Below are positions 24,788 to 34,022 of a DNA stretch of 64,000 nucleotides, one piece after another (positions within the stretch are counted from its first letter, which is position 1; each line of letters starts with the position of its first letter). The DNA lies in assembly GCF_014534685.1 (NCBI RefSeq), contig NZ_JACVVX010000002.1, positions 1-64,000 on the forward strand. Direction: 5' to 3'. The notes under the pieces were generated by a model. That model was not told the origin of the DNA and did no database searches. It saw only the letters and a list, made by a program, of their open reading frames with translations. This stretch comes from Oryzicola mucosus (GTDB taxonomy: Bacteria > Pseudomonadota > Alphaproteobacteria > Rhizobiales > Rhizobiaceae). The position numbers were made by a program, and so were the translations under genes.

Positions 24788-25954
24788 TCACACGAACGGT
24801 CTGCCGATCGGGAATTTGCCCGGCACCAGCCGCTTGAGATAATCGAGCCCCGGCTGGGCGATGTGATTGACGTCCGTCAGCATGAAATCGTCTGGCATAT
24901 GCCGCGTCTTGCCGGCCACGTCCGACAGCGCCACCTGGCGGATCACGGTCTTTCCGTCGTCCTCCTGCAAGGCCACCGAACCACCGCCGCGCTCGGCCAC
25001 CTCGACGGCGAAGACGCCGGCATCGAAAGCCTCCTGCGCATCGGTATGGTTAACCGCGCCGACATATCCGCGCGGCACGTAGCCCAGAGCATCGACGCGC
25101 GCACGCGTCCCTGGGAGACCCTCGGCCAACGCCTGCTCCAGCGCCCGGTTGAGGTCACTGCCCGACAGCTTCACATTCCCGTGCGCGTCCCGCTCCAGCC
25201 GGTCGGGAGAAACCAGGCTTTCGACCAGAGAGCGGCCGTCCGCCGTCGAAACGCCCTCGGAAATCGCCACCACGCAGCGGCCGTATCGACCCATAGTCTC
25301 CTTGATGTCGGAGACGAAGCGCGGCACTGAGAAAGCGCGCTCCGGAACATAGAGAAGATGCGGCCCATCGCTGTCCTCGTCGCGCCAGGCGGCTGCGGCT
25401 GCGGTGAGGAAGCCGGCATGGCGGCCCATGACGATACCGACATAGATGCCGGGCAGGGCGCGGAAATCCAGATCGATCGACAGAAAAGCGCCGGCGACGA
25501 ATTCGGCCGCCGAGATGAATCCCGGCGTGTGGTCGTTTTCCATCAGGTCGTTGTCGATGGTCTTGGGCGCGTGCACGAACGCCATGCCGCCGCCCGATGC
25601 GTCGGTCAGGATTTGCTGGGTGCCGGCGGTATCGTTGCCGCCGATATAGACGAAGGCGTCGGCGCCGACTTTCTTCAGGCCGGAAAGGACGACATCGCAA
25701 TAGGCGGCGTCGGGCTTATCTCGGGTGCTGCCCAGTGCTGCGCTCGGCGTGGCGGCGATGCGGCGGAGCTGTTCTTCGGGAATGTCGCTGAGATCGACAT
25801 AGTCGCCGTCGCGAATGCCGCGCACGCCATGCCGGGCGCCGAGCACTTTCGCGCCAGGATGTCGCCTGCGCGCTTCGAGCACGATACCGGCCAGGGTCTG
25901 GTTGATGACGGCGGTAGGACCACCGCCCTGGGCGATGACGAAGGTCTGCGGCAT
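24788..25954 (-). CDS. 6-phosphofructokinase family protein, probably PPi-dependent
   Basis: A 388-residue phosphofructokinase. The N-terminal loop is AQGGGPTAVINQTL. GGNDT at about residues 104-108 occupies the GGDGS/GGDDT position; Asp in that place, rather than Gly, points to the pyrophosphate-using branch. PKTIDNDL carries the catalytic Asp and MGRHAGF the fructose-6-phosphate contact. It phosphorylates fructose 6-phosphate, probably with reversible use of pyrophosphate. Neighbours do not suggest an operon. Confidence 0.88.
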   Translation of the reverse strand: MPQTFVIAQGGGPTAVINQTLAGIVLEARRRHPGAKVLGARHGVRGIRDGDYVDLSDIPEEQLRRIAATPSAALGSTRDKPDAAYCDVVLSGLKKVGADAFVYIGGNDTAGTQQILTDASGGGMAFVHAPKTIDNDLMENDHTPGFISAAEFVAGAFLSIDLDFRALPGIYVGIVMGRHAGFLTAAAAAWRDEDSDGPHLLYVPERAFSVPRFVSDIKETMGRYGRCVVAISEGVSTADGRSLVESLVSPDRLERDAHGNVKLSGSDLNRALEQALAEGLPGTRARVDALGYVPRGYVGAVNHTDAQEAFDAGVFAVEVAERGGGSVALQEDDGKTVIRQVALSDVAGKTRHMPDDFMLTDVNHIAQPGLDYLKRLVPGKFPIGRPFV

Positions 25955-26022
25955 GAAATTCTCCCCGGTGTTTCGGAGAGGATAGCAGAAAGCGTTTTGG
26001 CTTTCGCGCTCGTTCTGTCGCG

Positions 26023-26772
26023 TCAGCTCACGACGATCGGCGTTTTTCCAGAGACGCGGCTATAGAGGTCGATGATGTCCTGGTTGATCAGGCGCACGCA
26101 GCCGGACGACATGGCCTGGCCTATGCTCCACCATTCCGGCGAGCCGTGCACGCGATAGCCGGTGTCTTTGCCGTCCTTGAAGATGTAGAGCGCGCGCGCG
26201 CCGAGAGGATTGTCGAGGCCGCCTGGCTGGCCGCCGCGCCATTTCACCAGTTCGGGCTTGCGGCCGATCATCTCCGCCGGCGGGGTCCAGGTCGGCCATT
26301 TGCGTCCATACTGGATGTTGGCGCGGCCGGACCATTCGAAGCCGTCCTTGCCGATGCCGACGCCGTAGCGGATCGCATCGCCGCCCGGCTGGACGAGATA
26401 CAAGTGCTTTTCCTGCAGCCTCACGACGATGGTGCCGGGCGCCTCGCCGGTCGGGTCGACGACGATCTGGCGGCGGTATTCAGGCGCGACTTTCTCGAAG
26501 GGTACTTTCGGCAAGGTGAAGCCGTCGTCGGTGAAGGACGCATACATCAGCTCCGGGCTCGTCACCTGCTTGTCGACGCTGATGCGCGGACGGATGGTGC
26601 CGGTGGGGCTCATGTCGAGCTGCGGCACGTCGAAGGCGTTGGTGAAGCTTGAGGTGGAGCAGCCGGCCAGCATGCCCGCCGCGCCGAGGCCGAACAGCAT
26701 CTGGCGGCGCGAGGTATGGTGGCGGGGCGCGCTTTCTGGATCTTCAGGATGCAGATCGGAGGATGAGGACAC
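26023..26772 (-). CDS. L,D-transpeptidase (YkuD domain)
   Basis: A 249-residue envelope enzyme. The N-terminus has a twin-arginine-like SRRQML, a hydrophobic stretch and a possible lipobox (LAGC). The YkuD domain spans about 110-245, with the catalytic motif HGSPEWWSIGQAMSSGCVRL, including the His and Cys nucleophile. Such enzymes form 3-3 peptidoglycan cross-links or attach proteins to the wall, which is prominent in polar-growing Hyphomicrobiales. The genome probably encodes several copies. Divergent from a LysE gene across 443 bases. Confidence 0.9.
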   Translation of the reverse strand: MSSSSDLHPEDPESAPRHHTSRRQMLFGLGAAGMLAGCSTSSFTNAFDVPQLDMSPTGTIRPRISVDKQVTSPELMYASFTDDGFTLPKVPFEKVAPEYRRQIVVDPTGEAPGTIVVRLQEKHLYLVQPGGDAIRYGVGIGKDGFEWSGRANIQYGRKWPTWTPPAEMIGRKPELVKWRGGQPGGLDNPLGARALYIFKDGKDTGYRVHGSPEWWSIGQAMSSGCVRLINQDIIDLYSRVSGKTPIVVS

Positions 26773-27215
26773 GATACAATTCCACTCGGTTACGCGGATG
26801 ACGGCCTCGAGACGCTCGGCGCCGGTTATCGACCATCATCAGGAAACATGGTTGATAAAGCATGAACGCCGCAAACCTTTGTCAGAAAAGGATTTGCCGG
26901 CCCCTCGGCAGCCGTCTGCCCAGACGCCGACCGTTTTTCCCGGCGCTGCACATCATGACCCAGCGTTGGTCACAATCTCGGCCAGAGCGCTGCCTGAGCC
27001 TTTGATCCGCAGCAGACGAGGCAATCATCAGCGAGACACTGAAAACCGATCTGGCGCTGTTCGCAGCGACTCGGCCGGCTGTCGCCTGGTGCTTGGCGCC
27101 GTTACGGATATGTCCGAACTCGCCGCCTCGCTGCTGCATTGAGCGAACTCGAAAATAGCGCTTTACAGTTTGCGCCGGCCAAGGATTTATCGTTCTCTTT
27201 GACGGAGAAAATGTC
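26773..27215. other. long divergent spacer with inverted repeat
   Basis: 443 bases with no supported gene. TTATCGACCAT (26826-26836) and ATGGTTGATAA (26848-26858) are inverted copies with one mismatch, 54 bases upstream of the L,D-transpeptidase start. It may be an operator or a transcript hairpin. The rest shows nothing recognisable. Confidence 0.4.
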
Positions 27216-27839
27216 ATGTCCTTCGAACACTGGGCCGCGTTCGCAGCCGCGTCGTCCATCCTTCTGATCATCCCCGGCCCGACGATCCTGCTGGTCGTAT
27301 CCTATGCATTGGGGCAGGGCTGGCGTACCGCGCTTCCCATGGCGGTCGGCGTGGCGCTCGGCGACTTCACGGCGATGACCTTGTCCATGCTCGGCATCGG
27401 CGCGCTGCTCGCCGCTTCGGCTGGAGTGTTCATGCTGTTGAAATGGGTGGGTGCAGCCTATCTCATCTATCTCGGCATCAAGCTGTTCCGCGCCGGCGGC
27501 GCGCTGAACGCAGAGCCTCGCCGCGATGCCGTATCGGCTGCCAAGATGACCGCACATGCCTGGCTGGTCACCGCGCTCAATCCAAAGAGCATCACTTTCT
27601 TCGTGGCGTTCCTTCCGCAATTCATCGACCGCAACGGCGATTTCCTCAGCCAGATGCTAATCTTCCAGGCCACCTTCCTGACCCTCGCCTTCCTCAACGC
27701 TTTCGGCTATGCGCTCATCGCGTCGCGGGCGCGCTCGGTCGTCGCCAATCCGCGCGCGATCCGTCTGTTCAACAGGGCTGGCGGCACCATGCTGGTCGGT
27801 GCCGGCATCGCCACCGCGACGATGCGCTCGGGACAGTGA
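27216..27839 (+). CDS. LysE family amino-acid exporter
   Basis: A 207-residue inner-membrane protein with six predicted helices. The LysE/RhtB signature is at the N-terminus: FAAASSILLIIPGPTILLVV with the conserved PGP. LKWVGAAYLIYLGIKLFR is the third-helix motif, and TALNPKSITFFVAFLPQFI is the central motif. The family exports amino acids or homoserine lactones; the substrate is unknown. A GGAG site precedes the ATG. A terminator follows the gene. Confidence 0.92.
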   Translation: MSFEHWAAFAAASSILLIIPGPTILLVVSYALGQGWRTALPMAVGVALGDFTAMTLSMLGIGALLAASAGVFMLLKWVGAAYLIYLGIKLFRAGGALNAEPRRDAVSAAKMTAHAWLVTALNPKSITFFVAFLPQFIDRNGDFLSQMLIFQATFLTLAFLNAFGYALIASRARSVVANPRAIRLFNRAGGTMLVGAGIATATMRSGQ

Positions 27840-27886
27840 GCGAACAATTATTGCGGGCCGCGAAAAAATCACGTCCCGGTGCCGCC

Positions 27887-27912
27887 GGGCGGTTTCGTGC
27901 CGCCCAGTTTTT
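27887..27912 (+). terminator. intrinsic terminator after lysE-like gene
   Basis: GGGCGG (27887-27892) pairs with CCGCCC (27900-27905) around TTTCGTG, followed by AGTTTTT. Confidence 0.65.
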
Positions 27913-27945
27913 GCTATGAGATAGGCGATCAAGGGAGGATCGCTT

Positions 27946-29397
27946 ATGTATCTCGGGCTCGATCTCGGCACATCCGGCGTCAAGGCGCTGCTGATGGACG
28001 CAAACCAGACCATCGTCGGCTCTGCCAATGGCGCGCTCGACGTGTCGCGGCCGCATCACGGCTGGTCGGAGCAGGATCCGGCGCACTGGATCCGCGCCAC
28101 CGAGGAAGCGGTCGCAGGCCTCAAGGCGAAACATCCGAAGGAACTGGCAGCGGTCAAGGGCATCGGCCTGTCCGGCCAGATGCATGGCGCGACGCTGCTG
28201 GACAGCGGCGACAAGGTCCTAAGACCCTGCATCCTGTGGAACGACACGCGCAGCCATCAGGAAGCCGCTAAGCTCGATGCCGATCCGCGCTTTCGCCAGA
28301 TCACCGGCAACATCGTCTTTCCCGGCTTCACCGCGCCGAAACTGGCCTGGGTAAAAGTCAACGAGCCCGAACTGTTCGCCAAGGTCGCCAAGGTGCTGCT
28401 GCCCAAGGACTTCCTGCGACTCTGGCTTGCCGGCGAGCATATTTCGGAAATGTCGGATTCCGCCGGAACCTCTTGGCTCGATGTCGCCCAGCGCAGATGG
28501 TCGCCGGAACTGCTGGCTGCGACCGATCTCGACGAAAGCCGGATGCCGCGTCTGGTCGAGGGCACGGAGCCCGCCGGCACGCTGCGCGCCGAGCTTGCCG
28601 CGCAATGGGGCATGGGGGCCAATGTGATCGTTGCGGGCGGCGCGGGCGACAATGCCGCGTCCGCCGTGGGCATGGGCACCGTGGCGCCCGGCCAGGCCTT
28701 TGTGTCGCTCGGCACGTCGGGCGTGCTGTTCGCTGCCAACGGCGCCTATCTGCCCAATCCGGAAAGTGCGGTCCACACATTCTGCCATGCGCTACCCAAT
28801 GCCTGGCACCAGATGGGCGTCATCCTGTCGGCGACCGATTCGCTGAACTGGCTGAGCCAGATCAGCGGCAAGAGCGCTTCGGACCTGACCTCCGAACTCG
28901 GCGACGACCTGCGCGCGCCGACGGGCGTGACCTTTCTGCCCTATCTGTCGGGCGAGCGGACCCCGCACAACGACGCGGTGATCCGGGGCTCCTTTACCGG
29001 GCTTGAGCATGGATCCGACCGGGCAGTGTTGACGCAGGCCGTGCTCGAGGGCGTGTCATTCGCTTTCCGCGACAGCCTGGAAGCGCTCGCCAAGGCGGGT
29101 ACGACGCTGACCCGCGTCACCGCCATCGGTGGCGGCTCACGCTCCCACTACTGGCTCAAATCCATCGCCACCGCGCTCGGCATCCCGGTCGACATTCCCA
29201 CGGACGGCGATTTCGGCGCTGCCTTCGGTGCGGCCAGGCTGGGACTGATCGCGGCGGAAAGCGCCGATCCGCATCAGGTCTGCACGCCGCCGAAGACCTC
29301 GGAAACCATCGAGCCGGATGCCGCGCTCAGCCAGGCCTATGCCGATGCCTATGCGCGCTACCGGTCGCTCTATCCGGCGATTCGGGCGGTCTCATAA
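27946..29397 (+). CDS. xylB: xylulokinase
   Basis: A 483-residue FGGY-family sugar kinase. LGLDLGTSGVKALLMD opens the ATPase fold. SGQMHG and LWNDTRS are substrate-side motifs typical of xylulokinase. GGAGDNAASAVG carries the catalytic Asp, and AIGGGSRSHYWLKS is the C-terminal adenosine motif. It phosphorylates D-xylulose to xylulose 5-phosphate. It stands alone here, without xylA or a sugar ABC transporter nearby, so an uptake system must be elsewhere. GGGAGG precedes the ATG. Confidence 0.93.
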   Translation: MYLGLDLGTSGVKALLMDANQTIVGSANGALDVSRPHHGWSEQDPAHWIRATEEAVAGLKAKHPKELAAVKGIGLSGQMHGATLLDSGDKVLRPCILWNDTRSHQEAAKLDADPRFRQITGNIVFPGFTAPKLAWVKVNEPELFAKVAKVLLPKDFLRLWLAGEHISEMSDSAGTSWLDVAQRRWSPELLAATDLDESRMPRLVEGTEPAGTLRAELAAQWGMGANVIVAGGAGDNAASAVGMGTVAPGQAFVSLGTSGVLFAANGAYLPNPESAVHTFCHALPNAWHQMGVILSATDSLNWLSQISGKSASDLTSELGDDLRAPTGVTFLPYLSGERTPHNDAVIRGSFTGLEHGSDRAVLTQAVLEGVSFAFRDSLEALAKAGTTLTRVTAIGGGSRSHYWLKSIATALGIPVDIPTDGDFGAAFGAARLGLIAAESADPHQVCTPPKTSETIEPDAALSQAYADAYARYRSLYPAIRAVS

Positions 29398-29559
29398 GGC
29401 CGGCATCGCCACCCACGTCGCTCAGGAGCTTCAAAAAAACCGGCATGGCAAAAAACATTGCCGTGTCGCGCAACATTTAGCACGCTCGCCCGTTCATCGT
29501 CGCTGGAACGACACGCCGTTGCCTTACGGTTGTCATGCAACGCGGATACGATACGGACC

Positions 29560-29820
29560 ATGATGACCAACACGAGCGATAGAGCCATGCAGACCACCGG
29601 CGATTCGGCGATTTCCGCATTGTTTTCACGCGCCCGCGACGGCGTGTCGATCGTAGACCAACTCATGGATATGCCGGCTGCGGCCGACAACGATTCGGTG
29701 TCTCCCGAATGGAACGCGGCCGTCGCGCGCCGTCTCGAAGGCAAGCTCGTCAGCGCGATGCGCGCCGTCCTCGACAAGAAGGATGGCGGCGTCACCGTCA
29801 TCACCCGGACCGCCTGCTGA
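29560..29820 (+). CDS. hypothetical small protein
   Basis: An 86-residue protein starting MMTNTSDRAMQTTGDSAI. It is acidic in the middle (DMPAAADNDSVSPEWNAAV) and ends with a helix and KKDGGVTVITRTAC. No signal peptide, membrane segment or known domain is visible. The start could also be 29563 or 29587. The codon pattern looks real and the stop falls just before a palindromic repeat. I do not recognise the family. Confidence 0.5.
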   Translation: MMTNTSDRAMQTTGDSAISALFSRARDGVSIVDQLMDMPAAADNDSVSPEWNAAVARRLEGKLVSAMRAVLDKKDGGVTVITRTAC

Positions 29821-29844
29821 TCTGTCCGTCGGGCAAGGTCTCAA

Positions 29845-29995
29845 TCACCCCCTCACCGGTTTGCTGCGCAAACCACCTCTCCCCCACTTCGCAGGGGAGA
29901 GGACTGCTGCCTCGTAGGACGAATGCTTCCCAGAACTTGGGTTCCTCGCCGCCTTAAAGGGGAGAGGTGGCGAGCGCAGCGAGACGGTGAGGGGA
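29845..29995. repeat. palindromic intergenic repeat, type A, copy 1
   Basis: A 151-base imperfect palindrome. It begins CCCCTCACCGG, then CCACCTCTCCCC, and ends with GGGGAGAGGTGG and CGGTGAGGGG. The arms pair while the middle is variable. Related copies are at 42918-43061 and 47631-47778. Such RIME-like elements are non-coding, with no transposase, and are typical of Mesorhizobium-type genomes. Confidence 0.8.
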
Positions 29996-30039
29996 TATTT
30001 ACTCTGCCGCCGCTCGCAAAAATCGATACGATATTGTCT

Positions 30040-30633
30040 TCAATTCAGCGGAATGTCGTTTGCTTCCTTGCTCGACTGGTAGGTCGCCGACATGCGGTCG
30101 TAAAGTTCGGCGATGGCCTGGCGCCGGGCTTCGAGCCGGCTGCGGTCGGGTTCGGGCAGCTCGCTGATCAGCCGGCCAATGGAATACGCCGTCCAATAGT
30201 CGTTGGCGTCGTTGTAGCCGCCGTCGTCGAGGGTGAAAACCTCCTTCAGGATTTTCAGATCGTGCGGAATGGCGAAGGCGTCGCGCGAATCCTGATAGCT
30301 GAAGAGGTAGTAGAAATTGTCGAAGCCCGTCCAGGTGATGGCCGACAGGCACAACGAACAAGGCTCGTGAGTGGCGATGAAGATGCAGTCCTTGGTATCG
30401 GCGCGCTCTTCTTTCGGCATCTCGTAGAACTTTTTCAACAGATGCACCTCGCCATGCCACAGCGGGTTCTCGATCTCGTTGTTTGTTTCGGCGATCACCA
30501 GCGACAGGTCGTCCTTGCGCAGCATGGCGGCGCCGAACAGCTTGTTGCCCTTGGCCACGCCTTGCGCTGTCTTGGGGGCGATGTCGTTTTCGATCACGTC
30601 GAGCAGTCGGTCGAGCGTGGCGGCGTCGGTCAT
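30040..30633 (-). CDS. nucleoside/guanine deaminase-like protein of the ureide operon
   Basis: A 197-residue cytidine-deaminase-fold protein. WHGEVHLL provides the zinc His and catalytic Glu (in place of HAE), and THEPCSLCLSAI provides the PCxxC zinc cysteines. The C-terminal 80 residues are extra relative to small deaminases. Its ATG overlaps the allA stop (ATGA), so it is cotranslated as the last gene of puuE-uraD/allE/allA. A purine-related deamination is likely from context, but the substrate is not shown. A separate guanine deaminase (guaD) is present at 43089. Confidence 0.82.
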   Translation of the reverse strand: MTDAATLDRLLDVIENDIAPKTAQGVAKGNKLFGAAMLRKDDLSLVIAETNNEIENPLWHGEVHLLKKFYEMPKEERADTKDCIFIATHEPCSLCLSAITWTGFDNFYYLFSYQDSRDAFAIPHDLKILKEVFTLDDGGYNDANDYWTAYSIGRLISELPEPDRSRLEARRQAIAELYDRMSATYQSSKEANDIPLN

Positions 30634-31139
30634 GCGACAGGTCCTTCCGTCAGACGGATTTCATAGGGTTCGGGGAAAACGAATTCTTCGAGATTGGTGC
30701 CGTCGCCGCCGCGATCCACAACCAGAAAGTCCTGTGGCGCGCCGATGGGCGTCAGCACACCGTGCCACCGCCCGCGCGGATAGTTCACACCTTGTCCGGG
30801 CGCCGTCAAGAAGGCTTGCGGTGTGCCTGGCCCGTTTGGCGTATCCGGGCAGACGATGACCAGGAACGGGTTCTGCGACAGCGGCATGAACGCCTGGCTG
30901 CCGAGCGGATGCCGCTCGACCATCGTCAGCTGCAACGGGAAATCATAGGGCGTTCCCCTGAAGATCGAAATCAAGGTGCGGGCGTTGTCGCCCGCGGTCT
31001 CGACCCTGGCGAGATCGTGATGGCGGATGCACTTCCCGGCATTGATCGGGAAATGGCCTGCGCCTGCTGTGTCGATGATATCGCCGAACGGAGCGAAGTT
31101 TTCGCGTGTCAGGGGCTGTGCGGTGATGATGCGGGTCAT
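30630..31139 (-). CDS. allA: ureidoglycolate lyase
   Basis: A 169-residue protein matching AllA in length and motifs: QPLTRENFAPFGDIID at the start, then MVERHPLGSQAFMPLS (metal/ligand cupin motif) and GRWHGVLTPIG. It splits ureidoglycolate into glyoxylate and urea, the last step of ureide breakdown. The start at 31139 is followed by MTRIITAQ. It lies 55 bases after allE and overlaps the deaminase gene. Confidence 0.93.
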   Translation of the reverse strand: MTRIITAQPLTRENFAPFGDIIDTAGAGHFPINAGKCIRHHDLARVETAGDNARTLISIFRGTPYDFPLQLTMVERHPLGSQAFMPLSQNPFLVIVCPDTPNGPGTPQAFLTAPGQGVNYPRGRWHGVLTPIGAPQDFLVVDRGGDGTNLEEFVFPEPYEIRLTEGPVA

Positions 31140-31194
31140 GGTCGAAATCCCGCTTCTTGCCTGCCTGTCGGGTTCTCGGTGTGGATCAGAAGAT

Positions 31195-32031
31195 TCACCG
31201 GAAGCCGCCCAGCTTCGCGTGCCGGTTGACATCCTTGTAGAGCAGGTACCGGAACTTGCCCGGCCCGCCGGCATAGCAGGCCTGCGGGCAAAACGCGCGC
31301 AGCCACATATAGTCGCCGGCCTCGACCTCCACCCAATCCTGATTGAGCCGGTAGACCGCCTTGCCTTCGAGCACGTAGAGCCCATGCTCCATGACATGGG
31401 TCTCGGCGAAGGGGATGACCGCGCCCGGCTCGAAGGTCACCACGGTCACGTGCATATCGTGGCGCAGATCGGCTGGGTCGACAAAACGCGTCGTCGCCCA
31501 TTTGCCGTCGGTGCCCGGCATGGCCGAGGGCGTAACATCCGCCTCGTCGAGAAACAGAGGCGGCGGCGTGTCGATGCCCTCGACCGGCTCATAGGCCTTG
31601 CGGATCCAATGGAAGCGGGCATGACCGCTGCTTTCGTTGCGCAGCGTCCAGCCGCTGGAAGGCGGCAGATAGGCGTAGCAGCCGGGATGCATGACATGGG
31701 TGTCGCCGCCTATCGCGACCGAGATCTCGCCCTCGACCACGAACAGGACGCCCTCGGCAGCCGGGTCGAGTTCCGTCCGGTCGCTGCCGCCGCCGGGCGC
31801 CACTTCCATGATGTATTGCGAAAACGTCTCGGCGAAGCCGGACAGCGGACGCGACAGGATCCAGGCGCGGGTGCCGTCCCAGAACGGCAAGGGGCTGGTG
31901 ACGATGTCGCTCATCACGCCCTTGGGGATGACCGCATAGGCCTCGGTGAAGACGGCGCGGTCGGTGAGCAATTGCGTCTGTGGCGGCAGGCCGCCTGTTG
32001 GCGCATAATAGGTGCGGCCTTGCATCGTCAT
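31195..32031 (-). CDS. allE: (S)-ureidoglycine aminohydrolase
   Basis: A 278-residue protein with two cupin domains. The first has VLFVVEGEISVAIGG and MHPGCYAYLPP. The second has PFAETHVMEHGLYVLEGKAV, with the metal-binding Glu/His set, and VEVEAGDYMWLRAFCPQACY. It releases ammonia from ureidoglycine to give ureidoglycolate, the AllA substrate. It starts 6 bases after puuE-uraD, so they are one transcript. Confidence 0.93.
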   Translation of the reverse strand: MTMQGRTYYAPTGGLPPQTQLLTDRAVFTEAYAVIPKGVMSDIVTSPLPFWDGTRAWILSRPLSGFAETFSQYIMEVAPGGGSDRTELDPAAEGVLFVVEGEISVAIGGDTHVMHPGCYAYLPPSSGWTLRNESSGHARFHWIRKAYEPVEGIDTPPPLFLDEADVTPSAMPGTDGKWATTRFVDPADLRHDMHVTVVTFEPGAVIPFAETHVMEHGLYVLEGKAVYRLNQDWVEVEAGDYMWLRAFCPQACYAGGPGKFRYLLYKDVNRHAKLGGFR

Positions 32032-32037
32032 GTCCTC

Positions 32038-33474
32038 TCAGGCGGGCAGAATATCCTTGAGGCGGAGCAGCGCGATGCGCTCCACCTGCTTGGCGGCCGT
32101 GTCGAATTCGGTGGCGCGGTCGTTGGAAACGCGCGCCTTGAAGGCGTCGAGGATTTCGGCCTTGCTGCGCCCCTTCACGGCAATGATGAAGGGGAAGCCG
32201 AATTTCGCCGTGTAATCCTCATTCAGCGCGGTGAACGTCGCGCGCTCTTCGTCGGTCAGCGCGTCGAGCCCGGCGGAGGCCTGTTCGTTCGCCGATTCGG
32301 GTGTCAGCCGCTTTGCCTGCGCCAGCTTGCCGGCGAGGTCGGGATGGGCTTGCAGCACGCCCAGACGCTCGCTCTCGCTTGCCGAACGGAAGATGCGGCA
32401 GAGCGCGTTGTGCAGCCCGCCGGCGCTGTCATGGGCGGGGCCAAGCTCCAGCCCGAAGGCGCGCTCGGCGATCCATGGCGAGTGTTCGAAGATGCCGCCG
32501 AACCTCTGCACGAACGTGGCCTTGTCCATGCGCGAGGGGCGCAAGATGGGTGCGCGGTACGGATGCTGTTCGCGCCAATGGCGGGCGATGTCGATGCGGC
32601 GCGGCAGCCAGACCTTGTCGTGGCTCTGCACGTAGTCGATGAAGCGCTTCAATGCCGCCGCGCGGCCCGGTCGGCCGACGAGGCGGCAATGCAGCCCGAC
32701 GCTCATCATGCGGGGGTGCCCGGCTTTGCCTTCTGCGTAGAGCGTGTCGAAGCTGTCCTTGAGATAGGCGAAGAACTGGTCGCCGGAGTTGAAGCCGCCG
32801 GCCACAGCGAAGCGCATGTCGTTGGCGTCCAGAGTGTAGGGGATGATCAGTTGTGGGTCGATCGGGGCGCCGTGCCCGTCATGGTCGAGCCAGTAGGGCA
32901 GGTCGTCGTCATAGGTATCGGAGACATAGTCGAAGCCGCCTTCGGCAGCGGCGAGCCGCACGGTGTTGACCGAGGCGCGTCCTTCGTACCAGCCCGTGGG
33001 GCGCTCGCCGGTGACTTCGGTATGCAGCCTTATGGCTTCCAGCATGTCGGCGCGTTCGGCCTCGATGCCGTGGTCGCGATAGTCGATCCAGCGCAGGCCG
33101 TGCGAGGCGATTTCCCAGCCGGCGTCCTGCATGGCCGCCACCTGGTCGGGCGAGCGCGCGAGTGCGGTGGCCACGCCGTAGCATGTGGCCGGCACGCCTG
33201 CGTTCTTGAACAGGCGCAACAGCCGCCAGAAACCGGCGCGGGCGCCATATTCGTAGATCGACTCCATGTTCCAGTGCCGCATGCCCGGCCATTGCGCGGC
33301 GCCGACGATTTCCGACAGGAACGCCTCGGATGCGGCGTCGCCATGCAGAATGTTGTTTTCGCCGCCTTCCTCGTAATTGACCACGAACTGCACGGCGACA
33401 TGGGCGCCGCCCGGCCATTTCGGATCGGGCGGGTTGGCGCCATAGCCGCGCATGTCTCTTACGTAACGCATCAA
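32038..33474 (-). CDS. PuuE allantoinase fused to OHCU decarboxylase (UraD)
   Basis: A 478-residue fusion. Residues 1-310 are the polysaccharide-deacetylase-like allantoinase PuuE: FVVNYEEGGENNILHGD at the N-terminus, then EIASHGLRWIDY and VGLHCRLVGRPGR. Residues about 315-478 are UraD: FVQRFGGIFEHSPWIAERAF and the catalytic-His segment LQAHPDLAGKLAQAKRLT, ending with FGFPFIIAVKG. UraD turns OHCU into S-allantoin and PuuE opens allantoin to allantoate. Fusion places two successive steps on one chain. It is the first gene of the minus-strand operon and divergent from uraH. Confidence 0.93.
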   Translation of the reverse strand: MMRYVRDMRGYGANPPDPKWPGGAHVAVQFVVNYEEGGENNILHGDAASEAFLSEIVGAAQWPGMRHWNMESIYEYGARAGFWRLLRLFKNAGVPATCYGVATALARSPDQVAAMQDAGWEIASHGLRWIDYRDHGIEAERADMLEAIRLHTEVTGERPTGWYEGRASVNTVRLAAAEGGFDYVSDTYDDDLPYWLDHDGHGAPIDPQLIIPYTLDANDMRFAVAGGFNSGDQFFAYLKDSFDTLYAEGKAGHPRMMSVGLHCRLVGRPGRAAALKRFIDYVQSHDKVWLPRRIDIARHWREQHPYRAPILRPSRMDKATFVQRFGGIFEHSPWIAERAFGLELGPAHDSAGGLHNALCRIFRSASESERLGVLQAHPDLAGKLAQAKRLTPESANEQASAGLDALTDEERATFTALNEDYTAKFGFPFIIAVKGRSKAEILDAFKARVSNDRATEFDTAAKQVERIALLRLKDILPA

Positions 33475-33653
33475 GTCCCTCGCAGATGGGGCGTGAACCC
33501 AATGTGCACGATAGCAAAGGGAGAGGTGGCCAATCCCCTCAAAAAATTTGAAAGTCTTTTTGCCGCCGTCTGGTTGGATGGGGCCTATACATAGCCTTGA
33601 ATTGCCGCAGAATGCACCGTTCGCGTTCGAATGTACCGGCGAAGGGAGGGCTG

Positions 33654-34019
33654 ATGACGAAAGCCTCGGGCGGGCGCCTTACCACCCATGTTCTTAACAC
33701 CGCGTCCGGCCTTCCGGCGGCGGGGCTCAAAATTGCGCTCTATCGGGTCAGCGGCAATTCGCATCGCAAGCTGCTTGAGGCCGTCACCAACGAGGACGGA
33801 CGCTGCGATGCGCCACTGCTCGAAGGGAAAGCCTTTCAGACCGGCCAGTATGAGCTGATTTTCTCCGCAGGCGACTATCTCCGAGCCGCTGGCTTGGAAC
33901 TGCCGGAGGTTGCATTCCTCGACCAGATCCCGATCCGCTTCGGCATGGCCGAAGCCCGGCATTACCATGTGCCGCTGCTGCTCTCGCCCTATGGCTATTC
34001 GACGTATCGGGGGAGCTGA
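33654..34019 (+). CDS. uraH: 5-hydroxyisourate hydrolase (transthyretin-like)
   Basis: A 121-residue transthyretin-like protein. [19 protein letters not shown] carries the N-terminal His and is family-typical; the C-terminus ends in [18 protein letters not shown], with the YRGS tetrapeptide. It hydrolyses 5-hydroxyisourate to OHCU, feeding UraD. The start at 33654 has GGGAGGG upstream. xdhA begins 3 bases after the stop, so it leads the xdh operon. Confidence 0.95.
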   Translation: MTKASGGRLTTHVLNTASGLPAAGLKIALYRVSGNSHRKLLEAVTNEDGRCDAPLLEGKAFQTGQYELIFSAGDYLRAAGLELPEVAFLDQIPIRFGMAEARHYHVPLLLSPYGYSTYRGS

Positions 34020-34022
34020 GCA

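Noticed and set aside
31027-33594. Very long plus-strand open frame of about 855 codons
   Set aside because: It is antisense to allE and puuE-uraD, which carry clear family motifs. Long open antisense frames are expected in high-GC DNA.
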